Shown: positions 43,915-58,842, counted from the first letter of the stretch. The stretch is DNA of 64,000 nt from Diogma glabrata (GCA_963693315.1 OY856188.1:223479725-223543724); one strand, 5' to 3'. The notes: a model not told the origin generated them from the sequence alone. Made by a program: numbers and translations.

Positions 43915-44038
43915 ACATCCTTAGAACGCATGTTGTTGTGGGACCTTGGTCTTAAAAGGTTTTTATGTGTTGTTGTGACACATATTGTAATGCCTACTAC
44001 ACATCACATTTTATTAAAAAAAAAAAAAAAAAAAAAAT
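43915..44038 (+). mobile_element. LINE 3' end with poly(A)
   Basis: Contains agaacgcatgttgttg, ggtttttatgtgttgttgtg, acacatattgtaatgcc and a final ttttatt followed by about 20 A. It matches the 3' UTR of the LINE fragments at 51090-51215 and 54339-54464. 5'-truncated; no coding sequence. Confidence 0.65.
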
Positions 44039-44039
44039 T

Positions 44040-46026
44040 TTGATATATTCTTTAATTATTATTTTTTGGATTGTAGTAGTATGCATACTTAAGTCTTGAA
44101 CCTAATTAAAGATTTTTCCTGGGCCAGAGGCCGCATGTGTTTTTTTTTGTGTATAAATACAATTTCGGCATAACCGATATAACGGTTATAACAAATTTTC
44201 ATGCCTAATAATCATCATAAATCATTAAATTTTATGAATATTTCATCCTACATGATCACTAAATAATTATTTTTATTTTCTAGTTATTTAACATGGTTTC
44301 TAGGCATGGCGTATTCTTAGTATTAGTATTAGTACGGAATTTCACTTTTGGTTTTTTCGACAATAAAAATAATAGAAAAAAAACATCTTTTATAATTCAC
44401 TAGACCTATTTGTGGAAGGTGAGTTGCACATATACAAACTTTGTAAATATGATTTGAATGAGAAATAAATATGAACATAAGATTTAGTAAATGATTATAA
44501 TTTATGACAAATCATGAGCATAAGGTTTATTCGGTACCTGGCCCACAGTTTGAACCACCGGTTTAATACCACACATTCACACATTTTTCCTAAAAAGATT
44601 CTGTCAAAATATGTCTCCCAACAACACATATATACAGATGGGGAATATAGATGAGAAATTTGGGGTAATCGTTGTCTTAGAAAACTTTGATATGCAAGGT
44701 TTATGATTAAAATAATCGGTTCCGTTTCTAGCAAGTGAAATCATGCAAATATATGATACAACGAAGCAAACATTTCGCCATCCACATTCTGCAACCCACC
44801 TATTAAAACTGTAGTTTCAAGATTCTTAATCTTAAATCAATTAAAAGACTGATTGTTATTACCAAATCATGTCATGAGTTTTGTTCTCATAAATTACTAA
44901 TCTTAATTAACATAAACAACGTAGCTGTCATAGTTATAACAATTATATATCTACAAACGTCTATTACAATTTTAAAACTCTTTGTGAAAGGTAACAATCT
45001 AACGAAATACATATTTATTACCATCTTATTACAAATTTTGCCAACAATTCCTAAAACCTTCGTCATTGTTGTTACAAATTTTCCAACATATCAAAACGTT
45101 TTTTATTTTATATATTGTAATTGTAACATAAAAAAGTAAAAGTGAAGTGTACAGTGTGCATATGGAAAATTATTGAAATTTTCAATGATGGGATTTCTCG
45201 AATTATTCTATTTGTTATTCAAATAAATGCAATATAATTAAAGATTTGCTATTGTTGATATTTTATATTTTACATATTAGAATTTTTTTGTGAATTTAAC
45301 TTGTACTATCAGTATTTATCATACATGTATATGAGTTGGATTTAGTAACAACGGTAAAAGTACGTACACATGGTTTCAATAGTTACTTAGTCTGACTTTA
45401 ATTTTCAAATGGTTTTGACTTTAATTGATTCAGTAATTTAAATTTAAAAAACTACAAAATTTACAACTTTTTGTATTCATGTATAACAACAAAGATATTT
45501 AGAGTTGAAAACAATAGACCAATATCACCTTAGGGATCAAGTGCATCTTTATCATCAACGTAGAGAAGAAAATAACAATGGATGATAGGGTTAGAGGGCT
45601 AGGCACTTTTATTTTATACATTTTTTGAAACATAAAACGAGAGTATAAAATTGAGGGTTGTCTATGCTTAAGGGAAGGAATTTTAAAGTTGTTTTTTTTC
45701 TAATCAGAAATTGTTTTATTCTGTATTACCCTTAGGAAACCCTTTTTTTATTATTTTTTATGATTATATTGAAACGACGTTTTTATTTAACTGTGTATGA
45801 TACACAATATTTTTTAAGCTCATTTTATTTCTTTAGAAATTATTGTTGTCTTTGAAGTGTGCAATTATAAATAACAGCAACAAAAGAAATAATTGATTTT
45901 TTATATGAATATAATAATTATCATGAATATATTCGTTTTGTGTGCTTAAGAAAATTTGATTTGAATTATTCAGTAATAAAATAATTTCAAATATTGATTA
46001 CTTAAATGATATTCAATATTCATTGA
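44040..46026. other. No gene recognised
   Basis: About 2 kb of A/T-rich DNA; no exon, RNA or transposon end was identified. Confidence 0.4.
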
Positions 46027-46027
46027 C

Positions 46028-47265
46028 CTAATTTCTCTCGACTAAACCGTTTGAAATTGGATGGTAGCTTGTTGTCCGTATTCGGTGTGAACCTAAAAGT
46101 TTATTAAGTTCAGAAAATAGGTTGCTCTCAAATTGACTGCCTTGGTCAGTTGTTATTTCCAAAGGAACGCCGAATCTGGAAATGTACTGGTCAATAAAAG
46201 TACGTGCTACAGAAGATGCCCTAATGTCAGTCATAGGATAGGCCTCTGGCTATCTTGTGAACCTGTCGATTATCGTAAGAATATATGAATTACCGTTTGA
46301 TGGAGGTAAAGGTCCAACCAAATCCATATGTATATGTTCGAAACGTCCTGAAGGAAGTGCGAACCGCTCGAACTCTGACCGAGTATGCCGATGCACCTTA
46401 GATTTCTGACATTGGATACAGGTTTTAGACCAATGGCCGGTATCAAGGTTCATACCTGGCCAAAAGTATTTCGATGTGATAAGTTTTCTTGTTGATCTTG
46501 TTCCGGGATGAGACAAACCATGTAACTTGTCGAAAACGTTGCGACGCATTGCACATGGAATATATGGACGATTTCTTCCTGTCCAGACTTCACACCAGAT
46601 ACTAGACCCTAACGATTTGTCAAAAGGAATAAGTTGCAGACTGAATTTGGTTTTGCTCTGTTTAGATTTCTCAAGCAATTGTTTTAATTCGGTATCGTCT
46701 TTTTGTAGTGATATAAGCAGATTTGTATCAATGGCAGTATGGTGAATCGCGGATACCTGATGTTCCTGTGGTCTGGACAAGGTATCTGCTACAACGTTAT
46801 TTGCACCCTTGATGTGCTGTATATCATTAGTGTATCGCGAAATATATGTTAATCTGCGTGACTGGACGAAATCTTTTGGCGAATCAGATGCGAGCACATT
46901 AGTCAGAGGTTTATGATCGGTAAAAACTGTAAGAGGTCTGCCTTCGACAAAGTACTCAAAGTGCTTGATAGCACAGTAAATTGCATAGAGTTCTCTGTCG
47001 AACGCAGAATACCTCTGTTCAGCTGGACTGAGTTTGCGGGAAAAAAATGATAAAGGATACCAACGTCCTCGAAAATATTGTTCCAAAACAGCACCCATCG
47101 CAAAACTTGAACAGTCAGTTGTTACTGCAAGCTGTGCATTATCCAGTGGATGTACCAATAATGTTTCTTGTATTAGTGCTTCTTTAACTAAGTTGAAAGC
47201 AGTTGAGCACTCTGTTGACCAAATAAATGGTGCTTTCTTGTTCTTACGTAACTGAGCGAGATGTA
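46028..47265 (-). pseudogene. Gypsy RNase H-integrase remnant
   Basis: From about 47265 the frame reads KNKKAPFIWSTECSTAF (the connection before RNase H), then RNase H motifs TTDCSSFAMGAVL, FTDHKPLTN and GANNVVADTLSR. The integrase zinc-binding motif follows (HGLSHPG...C.QCQKSK), then the core with HMDLVGPLPPS (first Asp), a TAG at 46250-46252 replacing what is normally Trp, and TTDQGSQFES (second Asp). It ends at SNGLVERN and a stop, right after the expected catalytic Glu. The rest of integrase is missing. It is separated from Gag-Pro by the RT deletion and a frame change. Confidence 0.82.
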
Positions 47266-47274
47266 TGTGAATAG

Positions 47275-48840
47275 GAGTGAGCGTTTAGGAACTAGATGGA
47301 GTGGAGATGCTGCAGCTGATGATGAGGGACGACATAATCCTACACCACACATATGGTCAAACAAACCTTGGGTTATCTTATGCTTCTCTGGACATAACCG
47401 CCTTGGACGCGAAAATGGTAGATGTCCTTCAGTTACAATGTGATGGACAATATTATGCTTCACTGGTGTGTCGTAGTTTGGCTCTTGAGTTAACACTGCG
47501 TATTCCTTTAAAAGTTGTCCATATTTGCCGTTCAAGCTGAAAACTTTTGGTGATGTGTGTTCTTCTTGACAAATGATAGCTGATACAGAAAGCGATGTGT
47601 TTGTATCTAATAAGCATTTATTCTTAATATCAATTAAAATTCCATATTTTGAAAGGAAATCTGTTCCAATTATTGGACGATTAACTTCTCCAACTATGAA
47701 AGCATGATAAAATACTCTGCGAAAGCCAAGATCTATCTGGAGTAGCCTGGTTCCATATGTTTTGATTGGTGTATTGTTAGCAGCTACAAGTACGTTAACT
47801 GCCTCAGGAGCTAAGTCGCGGCAATAGTCTTTTGGAATTACCGAAACATCGGCTCCTGTATCAATGAGAAAGCTAAATTTTGTTTTGGGACACTTTATTA
47901 TTAGACGACGATTTTGAAATGTCCCATTGTCCGTCGTCGTGACTATGGGTTGATCTAGTTTTGAAATGTCCTTTGGTGCAGTTTTTTCATTGTTAAAAGT
48001 GCAACCGTTACTACACTTTCGAGCTCGATGTCCATGCTTTCGGTGATACCAACACTTATATGAGTTTCGCATCGTTTCATTATATCCCCTTGAATGAGAT
48101 CTTGGACGTCTGGACCATGAATTTGAGCGAGATCTCCAAGGTGATCTTGATCGTCGAGCTTGCGAAGAGCTAGAAGCTGAAAAATTATTGAATCGAGAAC
48201 GAAGTTCATTCACAGATTGCTTTAATGACTCAAAATCAAAATTGTTGCTATTATTAGCAACGATGGGAGTTGATACTCCGCTAATGAAAGGATTAGTGGG
48301 GTTTATTATGCACCACACTCTATCAGCTATTTCAATTTGTTCTTTTATCGGACTTGAGTCACTAGCAGCTAGAACTGTTTGAATTTGATGCGGTAGACGT
48401 TTTAGCCAAAGAGTTCTTAATAAGCTTTCGTTTGCGAATCCCGATTTTCCAGCTAAAATAAGCATATTGTTGTACATTTCTGAAGGTTTTAAGTTGCCCA
48501 TTTCCGTGGTGCTCAGAAGCTTTTCAATTCGCTCGTGGTCAGTCATAGATTTACTTTTGATAAGTGTCGATTTTAAGAGATCATATTTAGTCTCGGTGTC
48601 GGACGTCTGATCATTAATAATATGTTGAACATTATAAATAACATCTGGAGGCAATGCAGCCAATGCGTGATAATATCTCGTTTCAGCTGCTATTTTTTTA
48701 ATGAGAAACAACGATTCTATTTGAACGAACCAAACGTCTGGCATTTGGTGCCAATATGGAGGAAATGGTATGGAGACTCTATTTACCTCAGAAGATACTT
48801 CAACTTCTTTTTTTAATTCACCAGAAGTTTCTGGACCCAT
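47275..48840 (-). CDS. Gypsy gag-protease and start of RT
   Basis: Begins at an ATG (48840) and stays open for over 500 codons. A gag-like region of about 250 residues (PPYWHQMPDVWFVQIE, ALPPDV near the start) is followed by an Arg/Ser-rich basic stretch and a CCHC-like motif (CWYHRKHGHRARKC). The protease has FLIDTGADVSVIPK and later IIGTDFL. The frame then enters the RT N-terminus (GLCRPSSSAAASPLHLVPK). Just after this the sequence jumps to the region before RNase H in another frame, giving a short random tail ending at 47188. The RT fingers/palm, including the catalytic aspartates, are absent. It may still make a Gag-protease protein. Confidence 0.82.
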
Positions 48841-49923
48841 TTTGTCTACCGGTGATACAGAAATAAAAGCGATAGAAGATCAAGAAAAGTAAAAAAAATC
48901 GATGAACAAAAAAAATCAATGTCAAATTGTAAAAGGTCAGTATGATTACCGTTTACCAAAAGAAATATTATGTCGATAAAGTTCTAAAGTTATCGAAAAA
49001 ATTCAATCAATCATTTAGTAATTAAATCAATTTGAACTTTCTTAATTAAGTTAAATAAATGAAAATTAGAAAGAGTATAATTAAACCTGCGTGCGCATCA
49101 TCAAACATTCAATAAATTCCAACTCTCGTAATTCAATCAATTAAATTATGTAAAAAATATATATTCTTTTTTTTATGTTGTATTTTTTTATAATATTTAA
49201 AAATTGAAAATGAATCGAAAACTAAATAAAAATGAGCTCATCACCTGTTTCAGCTCCCGTTTTGATTTAATAGCGTTCCTATTGTTTTGTTTTGTTGTAC
49301 CAGCAATCATCAAAATATGTAGTTACAATATAAAATAGAAAAAAAATGCATTAAATTACAATCAAAATTATAAAGAAAATTTTACTTATGACCTTAAGAT
49401 TAATTAACGTTTGTTTTTTTCTGTGTATGTGACGTCTGATGATTACATGAAGTTTTCTTCTAGAATGGTTTAATCCTGGTTATGAAGTCTTGATTCTGAT
49501 TTTCCTTTTAAATGGTTTAATTTTGATTGTGTAGTCTTCATCAATTTTTCAATTTTCGATTATATTTTCGCTGCAAACTGCATGCCGCTATCCAAAGTTT
49601 AGCATAACTTTCTATGATGTTTTGTTCTTGCTCCAAATAATCCGTTGCTTTTTTTTAACTGTGTACTTCATAAGGTTAAAAAAATTTTTTTTTGTCTGAA
49701 TTTATTTGGAAGAAATAAAATGGATTTTAGAAAATTTCTTTTGTTAAAGTTAAAGCGGCACAAAACATAAAATATTTTTTTTTCTTAGTAATGTTACTTA
49801 AGCGGCACAAAACATAAAATATTTTTTCTTGGTGATTTTTCTATCGTTTTTTTTAAATTTAGTTATTGACTTATGTGTTTTAACTGTTCACTGGACTATA
49901 GTTATCAGGTCCCAAACGGGATC
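48841..49923 (-). other. Untranslated leader of gypsy element
   Basis: A/T-rich sequence between the candidate primer binding site and the gag ATG. No other feature is seen; a short aagcggcacaaaacataaaa phrase is duplicated (49754 and 49800). Confidence 0.4.
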
Positions 49924-49938
49924 GTCGGATGGTCACCA
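49924..49938 (-). promoter_or_regulatory. Candidate primer binding site
   Basis: On the minus strand this reads tggtgaccatccgac, starting with TGG as expected opposite a tRNA CCA end. It lies upstream of gag. The adjoining sequence (49939 rightward) would be the end of the 5' LTR. Confidence 0.45.
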
Positions 49939-50211
49939 AATATTGGGCCACTTACCTGACCCAATAATAATAGTTTCACAAATCACAATATAAACGAAAC
50001 TATTTTATTTAATAAAACACATTATTTATTTTATATGTATAAAGAATAAAATTTTAATTTATTAGAAATAACTTTTATTTTGTAAACATTTTATTTGCAT
50101 TTAATATTTTTATTTATTTATTTATTTAATTTTCAATAAAATCCAATGAACGACTGATAAGAAATTAATGATATCCTAAATATATATTCAAAAGTTAAAC
50201 GTTGGATTAAC
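49939..50211. other. Possible remnant of the gypsy 5' LTR; otherwise nothing seen
   Basis: A/T-rich sequence next to the candidate primer binding site. The matching LTR is not found on the other side, so this cannot be confirmed. Confidence 0.3.
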
Positions 50212-50399
50212 TGGTTTGATGAAACAACAGGATCACCATATAATTATTAATATTGCTGAAACAGGTATATTTAATTATTATTTTTTGTTATTGAATATCA
50301 GCTGATGCGGCTGCAGGATTGAACTAGGAATTATTTTGTGCCTAATCATAAATGATCAGGATGGATGATTTATGTTGCCACAAAAGCACGAGCAGTTCA

Positions 50400-51218
50400 T
50401 GGGGCAAGGATAAAAATACAATAATTACAACGTATAAAACAAAGTTCGACCTATTATAAACTATGCTGCACCCATATGGAAACCCCAAGTTTCTAACACG
50501 TACTGTAAAAAGTTGCAAACACTAAACGCAGCTTTGCGAACCGCAACCGGTGATGACCCACCGAGGTCACCTGCACGAGGAATGTAACGTACTACCAGTC
50601 CGTGAAAATAATGAAATGCAAACCAACAAGAGCAACATCCTTGTAATGATACCTTATCAAAAATTGAGCCACCTAAAGACATAAGGAGGACAGCAAAATG
50701 CTTTATGCATGAGGTTAGAGACCAAGTAACAGGTAACATCGATGAGGTTACTTATAGAACAGGCTTAAAAACATTTCATACTAAAGCTGTTGAAGACGCT
50801 ATTAGGAACTACGCCCCAAATCGAGTTCTAAAAAGAAAGCCACCAAAAGTCGCTGCCGAAGAGGTCCAACTACCCCATACCACCAGATTTATCCTAACTC
50901 AACTAAGATCCGGTTGGTCACGCATTCTAAACAACTACATGAGCAAAGTTGATTCTGAAATCATTGACAAGTGTCCCGCATGTAAGAGCACCATACACGA
51001 TGTAGACCACCTGTTCAGAAGTCCTGAAAACTCAACCAACCTGGATATGGAGCTGAAGGATTAGCACCAAAGCCGTCGCTACACCAACAACAACACCTCA
51101 GAACGCATAGTTCGTGTGAAACCTAAGTTTAAAAGGTATCTAAGTGTTGTTGTGGCATATATTGTAATTCCTATAGTTACACAACCCTTTTTAGTTTTTA
51201 TTAAACAAAAAATAATAC
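50400..51218 (+). mobile_element. 5'-truncated LINE (Jockey/I-type), copy 1
   Basis: The coding remnant reads YAAPIWKPQVS and LQTLNAALRTATG, typical of the region after RT in Jockey-type ORF2. Several stops follow, then an open stretch 50705-51063 with RVLKRKPPKVAAEEVQLP, LAQLRSGW-like TQLRSGWSRILNNY and a cysteine pattern CPACKSTIHDVDHLF. The 3' UTR contains gttgttgtggcatatattgtaattcc and ends tttttattaaacaaaaaat. Related 3' ends lie at 4390 and 43915. Confidence 0.75.
50705..51064 (+). pseudogene. LINE ORF2 C-terminal remnant, copy 1
   Basis: 119 open codons encoding the C-terminal cysteine-containing region of a Jockey-like ORF2 (CPAC....H....LF). It is part of a dead, truncated copy: in the same frame upstream there are several stops (50587 and 50606-50620). 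Not an independent gene. Confidence 0.75.
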
Positions 51219-51222
51219 AGAT

Positions 51223-52114
51223 GGGCTATTATTTTGAAAACGCACATTTTTTTTGTTGATTTTTAAATTTTTGATTTTTAAAAAATCTGAAATTTTGATA
51301 TATTGTTGGCATTGACGAAAGGAAAAAAGTGATTTCTGCTTTTATTTTTTGAGTACTCTGAATCGGAGTTATGCGCGGTTGAATTTTGAGGCTTTGAGGC
51401 TGAATAGACATTTTTTAAAATGAATAAACATTTTACACACCCTTTTAATAATTTAAATTCCTTTATTTTACCACTTAACTTAAATTAATTTTTAATAAGT
51501 TTTTAACCATTTAACCGCACAGAAAATGGTTCAAATTTATTGCAGGTGTTAAAATATGAAATGTTTAATTTATTAGATCCACATTTAGTACAGGATTATT
51601 AACTTAATAAAAAAACACATGTGAATTTTTCATATACCAAACTTTAAAAAAACGTAAGAAAAAATCCATATTGAATTGCTGACTTTTTATTTCTCAATTT
51701 CATAGCTGCATATGTTTACTTTAAAATTTGTGAAAAACAAAAAAAAAAAACCTACTTTTTGAGATATGAGCTTTGAAGTAAACCAAGGTTTTACGCGCCG
51801 CCTAGCGGAAAAGAGAAAAGTTATTAATTTTAAACTTACTTATTTCAATTATTCAATTATTTTCCTTTTTACTTGCAAAAATATACTTAAGTCGGATGAA
51901 ATTTGTGGCTCCTATTCACAAAACATTGACACCATTACCAAAACTACGTGAAAAAGCCTCAAAATTCAACCGCGCATAACTCCGATTCAGAGTACACAAA
52001 AAATAAAAGCAGAAATCACTTTTTTCCTTTCGTCAATACCAACAAAATATCAAAATTTCAGATTTTTAAAAAATAGTTGTTTTTTTTCGATGTACGTTTT
52101 CAAAATAATAGCCC
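51223..52114. mobile_element. 892-bp MITE with AGAT duplication, copy 1
   Basis: The ends are gggctattattttgaaaacg (51223) and its reverse complement (ending 52114), flanked by agat (51219-51222 and 52115-52118). The inverted arms run about 170 bp (for example ttatgcgcggttgaattttgagg versus cctcaaaattcaaccgcgcataa), with a few indels. It is non-coding. The superfamily is unclear; a 4-bp duplication with GGG-type tips could fit a Sola-like or related group. Confidence 0.75.
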
Positions 52115-52118
52115 AGAT

Positions 52119-53460
52119 ATATTAAATTCATTGATATTAATGGACTGTTCCCGTTTCATATCGCTATTGTCAATATGTTGCCATCTAGGTGTCACCATTT
52201 TTAATATGTTTATTGATCATGATTGACAAACATTTTTGTTCAATGATCTGCATTAATTTTTCCAAAATTTCAGATTCCAACGTGTTTTACATTTCTCTGA
52301 AGAGCACGCACAGACAGACAACTTTGTCTGTCAACTTTGGCACTTTGTTTTATTATTATAGTTGAAGATAGATTGAAAGAAGATTGCAAAAATCAGTTAC
52401 ACTTCAGCATATGATAAATAAAAACAAAAATTTAGCTATCCCAACATGTTTTATTTTTTATAGATTTTTCATAAATAATTCATCAAATTATTATTTGTTC
52501 GTTTGATTGTAAGTCATGTTAAAATTTTCACAAAATATTTTCGAATCTGCGCATCGGTTAGATTTTGATAAAATAAATAAACAAACTAAAAAAGGAAATT
52601 AATCGTAACGTAGGTTGTATGAAATTTTCCCAATTCATACAAATATTTTATTTAATTATAAGAAATTATTTCATGAAACTGAAATGCTTGATAAATACAA
52701 TTAAATTGTAGAAAATAAATTTGTTTTCATTTATTAAAAATCCATTTAGATAATGTTGGACAGATGGGCAGGTTGACATTCAGAGAAACGAAGTACATAT
52801 CTGTCATTTAAATCTGTTTAAATAAAAAAAACAAGATTGAACACAAATATTGGGCTCGATAGCGAATTTCAATGGATATCAAGGATACCAACTTTAACAA
52901 TAAAAGAAAAATTTTAAGTTTTCCTTCAACGATGTCAACTTTTTCGATCATAATTTATGTAATAAAAACCGATCACGAAAAACTAAAACAATAAAAACGA
53001 AGAAGAAATAAAATGACAAAAAATTTCTTGACACTAAAATAAATTCATGAATGATTATAATTCCGAAGGTGTTTGCGTGAAAATTTCAAGAAAATTTTGG
53101 AATACAATGAAACAAAACAAAATCGTTAATATACAAGGAAATGTTTAAATTTAGAAAATGAAAAAATCGATTTTCTTGTTTTACGGACGTTTCATATAAT
53201 GTTTTTTCTACAAATCACATCCATTTTGAAATTTATGAATATTTTATTTCAACTTTATTATTTCGATATACATATTGAAATGGAAATGTGTGGTGGAGTT
53301 TTTGTATCAGTGATGAGATATTATGAATAAATGACCTAATGCAGAGATATAAATGTTTTCGAGTAAACATTCTGTTATCTAGATTGTTTTATAATGAAAA
53401 TTAGCAAAGTTAATCTTTTTAAGAAAATAGCCGGATTTCAATTGAGGGATTGAGATTTTG
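52119..53460. other. No gene recognised (right part of duplication copy 1)
   Basis: A/T-rich DNA without recognised coding or repeat signals. A short acagacaactttgtctgtc hairpin-like motif lies near 52314. Confidence 0.4.
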
Positions 53461-53648
53461 TGGTTTGATGAAACAACAGGATCACCATATAATTATTAAT
53501 ATTGCTGAAACAGGTATATTTAATTATTATTTTTTGTTATTGAATATCAGCTGATGCGGCTGCAGGATTGAACTAGGAATTATTTTGTGCCTAATCATAA
53601 ATGATCAGGATGGATGATTTATGTTGCCACAAAAGCACGAGCAGTTCA

Positions 53649-54467
53649 TGGGGCAAGGATAAAAATACAATAATTACAACGTATAAAACAAAGTTCGACC
53701 TATTATAAACTATGCTGCACCCATATGGAAACCCCAAGTTTCTAACACGTACTGTAAAAAGTTGCAAACACTAAACGCAGCTTTGCGAACCGCAACCGGT
53801 GATGACCCACCGAGGTCACCTGCACGAGGAATGTAACGTACTACCAGTCCGTGAAAATAATGAAATGCAAACCAACAAGAGCAACATCCTTGTAATGATA
53901 CCTTATCAAAAATTGAGCCACCTAAAGACATAAGGAGGACAGCAAAATGCTTTATGCATGAGGTTAGAGACCAAGTAACAGGTAACATCGATGAGGTTAC
54001 TTATAGAACAGGCTTAAAAACATTTCATACTAAAGCTGTTGAAGACGCTATTAGGAACTACGCCCCAAATCGAGTTCTAAAAAGAAAGCCACCAAAAGTC
54101 GCTGCCGAAGAGGTCCAACTACCCCATACCACCAGATTTATCCTAACTCAACTAAGATCCGGTTGGTCACGCATTCTAAACAACTACATGAGCAAAGTTG
54201 ATTCTGAAATCATTGACAAGTGTCCCGCATGTAAGAGCACCATACACGATGTAGACCACCTGTTCAGAAGTCCTGAAAACTCAACCAACCTGGATATGGA
54301 GCTGAAGGATTAGCACCAAAGCCGTCGCTACACCAACAACAACACCTCAGAACGCATAGTTCGTGTGAAACCTAAGTTTAAAAGGTATCTAAGTGTTGTT
54401 GTGGCATATATTGTAATTCCTATAGTTACACAACCCTTTTTAGTTTTTATTAAACAAAAAATAATAC
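53649..54467 (+). mobile_element. 5'-truncated LINE (Jockey/I-type), copy 2
   Basis: Duplicate of 50400-51218, shifted by 3,249 bp; same stops and same 3' end. Confidence 0.75.
53954..54313 (+). pseudogene. LINE ORF2 C-terminal remnant, copy 2
   Basis: Identical in translation to the 119-codon remnant at 50705-51064. Confidence 0.75.
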
Positions 54468-54471
54468 AGAT

Positions 54472-55363
54472 GGGCTATTATTTTGAAAACGCACATTTTT
54501 TTTGTTGATTTTTAAATTTTTGATTTTTAAAAAATCTGAAATTTTGATATATTGTTGGCATTGACGAAAGGAAAAAAGTGATTTCTGCTTTTATTTTTTG
54601 AGTACTCTGAATCGGAGTTATGCGCGGTTGAATTTTGAGGCTTTGAGGCTGAATAGACATTTTTTAAAATGAATAAACATTTTACACACCCTTTTAATAA
54701 TTTAAATTCCTTTATTTTACCACTTAACTTAAATTAATTTTTAATAAGTTTTTAACCATTTAACCGCACAGAAAATGGTTCAAATTTATTGCAGGTGTTA
54801 AAATATGAAATGTTTAATTTATTAGATCCACATTTAGTACAGGATTATTAACTTAATAAAAAAACACATGTGAATTTTTCATATACCAAACTTTAAAAAA
54901 ACGTAAGAAAAAATCCATATTGAATTGCTGACTTTTTATTTCTCAATTTCATAGCTGCATATGTTTACTTTAAAATTTGTGAAAAACAAAAAAAAAAAAC
55001 CTACTTTTTGAGATATGAGCTTTGAAGTAAACCAAGGTTTTACGCGCCGCCTAGCGGAAAAGAGAAAAGTTATTAATTTTAAACTTACTTATTTCAATTA
55101 TTCAATTATTTTCCTTTTTACTTGCAAAAATATACTTAAGTCGGATGAAATTTGTGGCACCTATTCACAAAACATTGACACCATTACCAAAACTACGTGA
55201 AAAAGCCTCAAAATTCAACCGCGCATAACTCCGATTCAGAGTACACAAAAAATAAAAGCAGAAATCACTTTTTTCCTTTCGTCAATACCAACAAAATATC
55301 AAAATTTCAGATTTTTAAAAAATAGTTGTTTTTTTTCGATGTACGTTTTCAAAATAATAGCCC
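54472..55363. mobile_element. 892-bp MITE with AGAT duplication, copy 2
   Basis: Duplicate of the MITE at 51223-52114; it contains the single noticed difference between the duplication copies (55159). Confidence 0.75.
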
Positions 55364-55367
55364 AGAT

Positions 55368-56709
55368 ATATTAAATTCATTGATATTAATGGACTGTTCC
55401 CGTTTCATATCGCTATTGTCAATATGTTGCCATCTAGGTGTCACCATTTTTAATATGTTTATTGATCATGATTGACAAACATTTTTGTTCAATGATCTGC
55501 ATTAATTTTTCCAAAATTTCAGATTCCAACGTGTTTTACATTTCTCTGAAGAGCACGCACAGACAGACAACTTTGTCTGTCAACTTTGGCACTTTGTTTT
55601 ATTATTATAGTTGAAGATAGATTGAAAGAAGATTGCAAAAATCAGTTACACTTCAGCATATGATAAATAAAAACAAAAATTTAGCTATCCCAACATGTTT
55701 TATTTTTTATAGATTTTTCATAAATAATTCATCAAATTATTATTTGTTCGTTTGATTGTAAGTCATGTTAAAATTTTCACAAAATATTTTCGAATCTGCG
55801 CATCGGTTAGATTTTGATAAAATAAATAAACAAACTAAAAAAGGAAATTAATCGTAACGTAGGTTGTATGAAATTTTCCCAATTCATACAAATATTTTAT
55901 TTAATTATAAGAAATTATTTCATGAAACTGAAATGCTTGATAAATACAATTAAATTGTAGAAAATAAATTTGTTTTCATTTATTAAAAATCCATTTAGAT
56001 AATGTTGGACAGATGGGCAGGTTGACATTCAGAGAAACGAAGTACATATCTGTCATTTAAATCTGTTTAAATAAAAAAAACAAGATTGAACACAAATATT
56101 GGGCTCGATAGCGAATTTCAATGGATATCAAGGATACCAACTTTAACAATAAAAGAAAAATTTTAAGTTTTCCTTCAACGATGTCAACTTTTTCGATCAT
56201 AATTTATGTAATAAAAACCGATCACGAAAAACTAAAACAATAAAAACGAAGAAGAAATAAAATGACAAAAAATTTCTTGACACTAAAATAAATTCATGAA
56301 TGATTATAATTCCGAAGGTGTTTGCGTGAAAATTTCAAGAAAATTTTGGAATACAATGAAACAAAACAAAATCGTTAATATACAAGGAAATGTTTAAATT
56401 TAGAAAATGAAAAAATCGATTTTCTTGTTTTACGGACGTTTCATATAATGTTTTTTCTACAAATCACATCCATTTTGAAATTTATGAATATTTTATTTCA
56501 ACTTTATTATTTCGATATACATATTGAAATGGAAATGTGTGGTGGAGTTTTTGTATCAGTGATGAGATATTATGAATAAATGACCTAATGCAGAGATATA
56601 AATGTTTTCGAGTAAACATTCTGTTATCTAGATTGTTTTATAATGAAAATTAGCAAAGTTAATCTTTTTAAGAAAATAGCCGGATTTCAATTGAGGGATT
56701 GAGATTTTG
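55368..56709. other. No gene recognised (right part of duplication copy 2)
   Basis: Same content as 52119-53460. Confidence 0.4.

Positions 56710-58842
<2,133 letters not shown>

Larger units (their letters stand above)
46027..49950 (-). mobile_element. Ty3/gypsy LTR retrotransposon, RT-deleted and 3'-truncated
   Basis: A minus-strand element. A candidate primer binding site (tggtgaccatccgac on the minus strand; 49924-49938) suggests the 5' LTR lies to its right, but I could not define that LTR. A leader of about 1.1 kb precedes gag. Gag and protease are open, the RT core is deleted, RNase H and integrase follow with one nonsense codon, and the integrase stops abruptly at about 46027 with no 3' LTR visible. 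Confidence 0.8.
50212..53460 (+). repeat. Tandem duplication, copy 1 (3,249 bp)
   Basis: Begins tggtttgatg and ends gagattttg. It is followed immediately by a second copy at 53461. The unit holds a LINE 3' fragment, an 892-bp MITE and about 1.3 kb of unremarkable A/T-rich DNA. The junction has only a 2-bp (tg) shared sequence. Confidence 0.95.
53461..56709 (+). repeat. Tandem duplication, copy 2 (3,249 bp)
   Basis: Same length and sequence as copy 1. The only difference I noticed is t to a (51910 versus 55159, in ggctcc / ggcacc). It is followed by tgtgctagc, where the flank diverges. Features inside repeat those of copy 1 shifted by 3,249. Confidence 0.95.
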
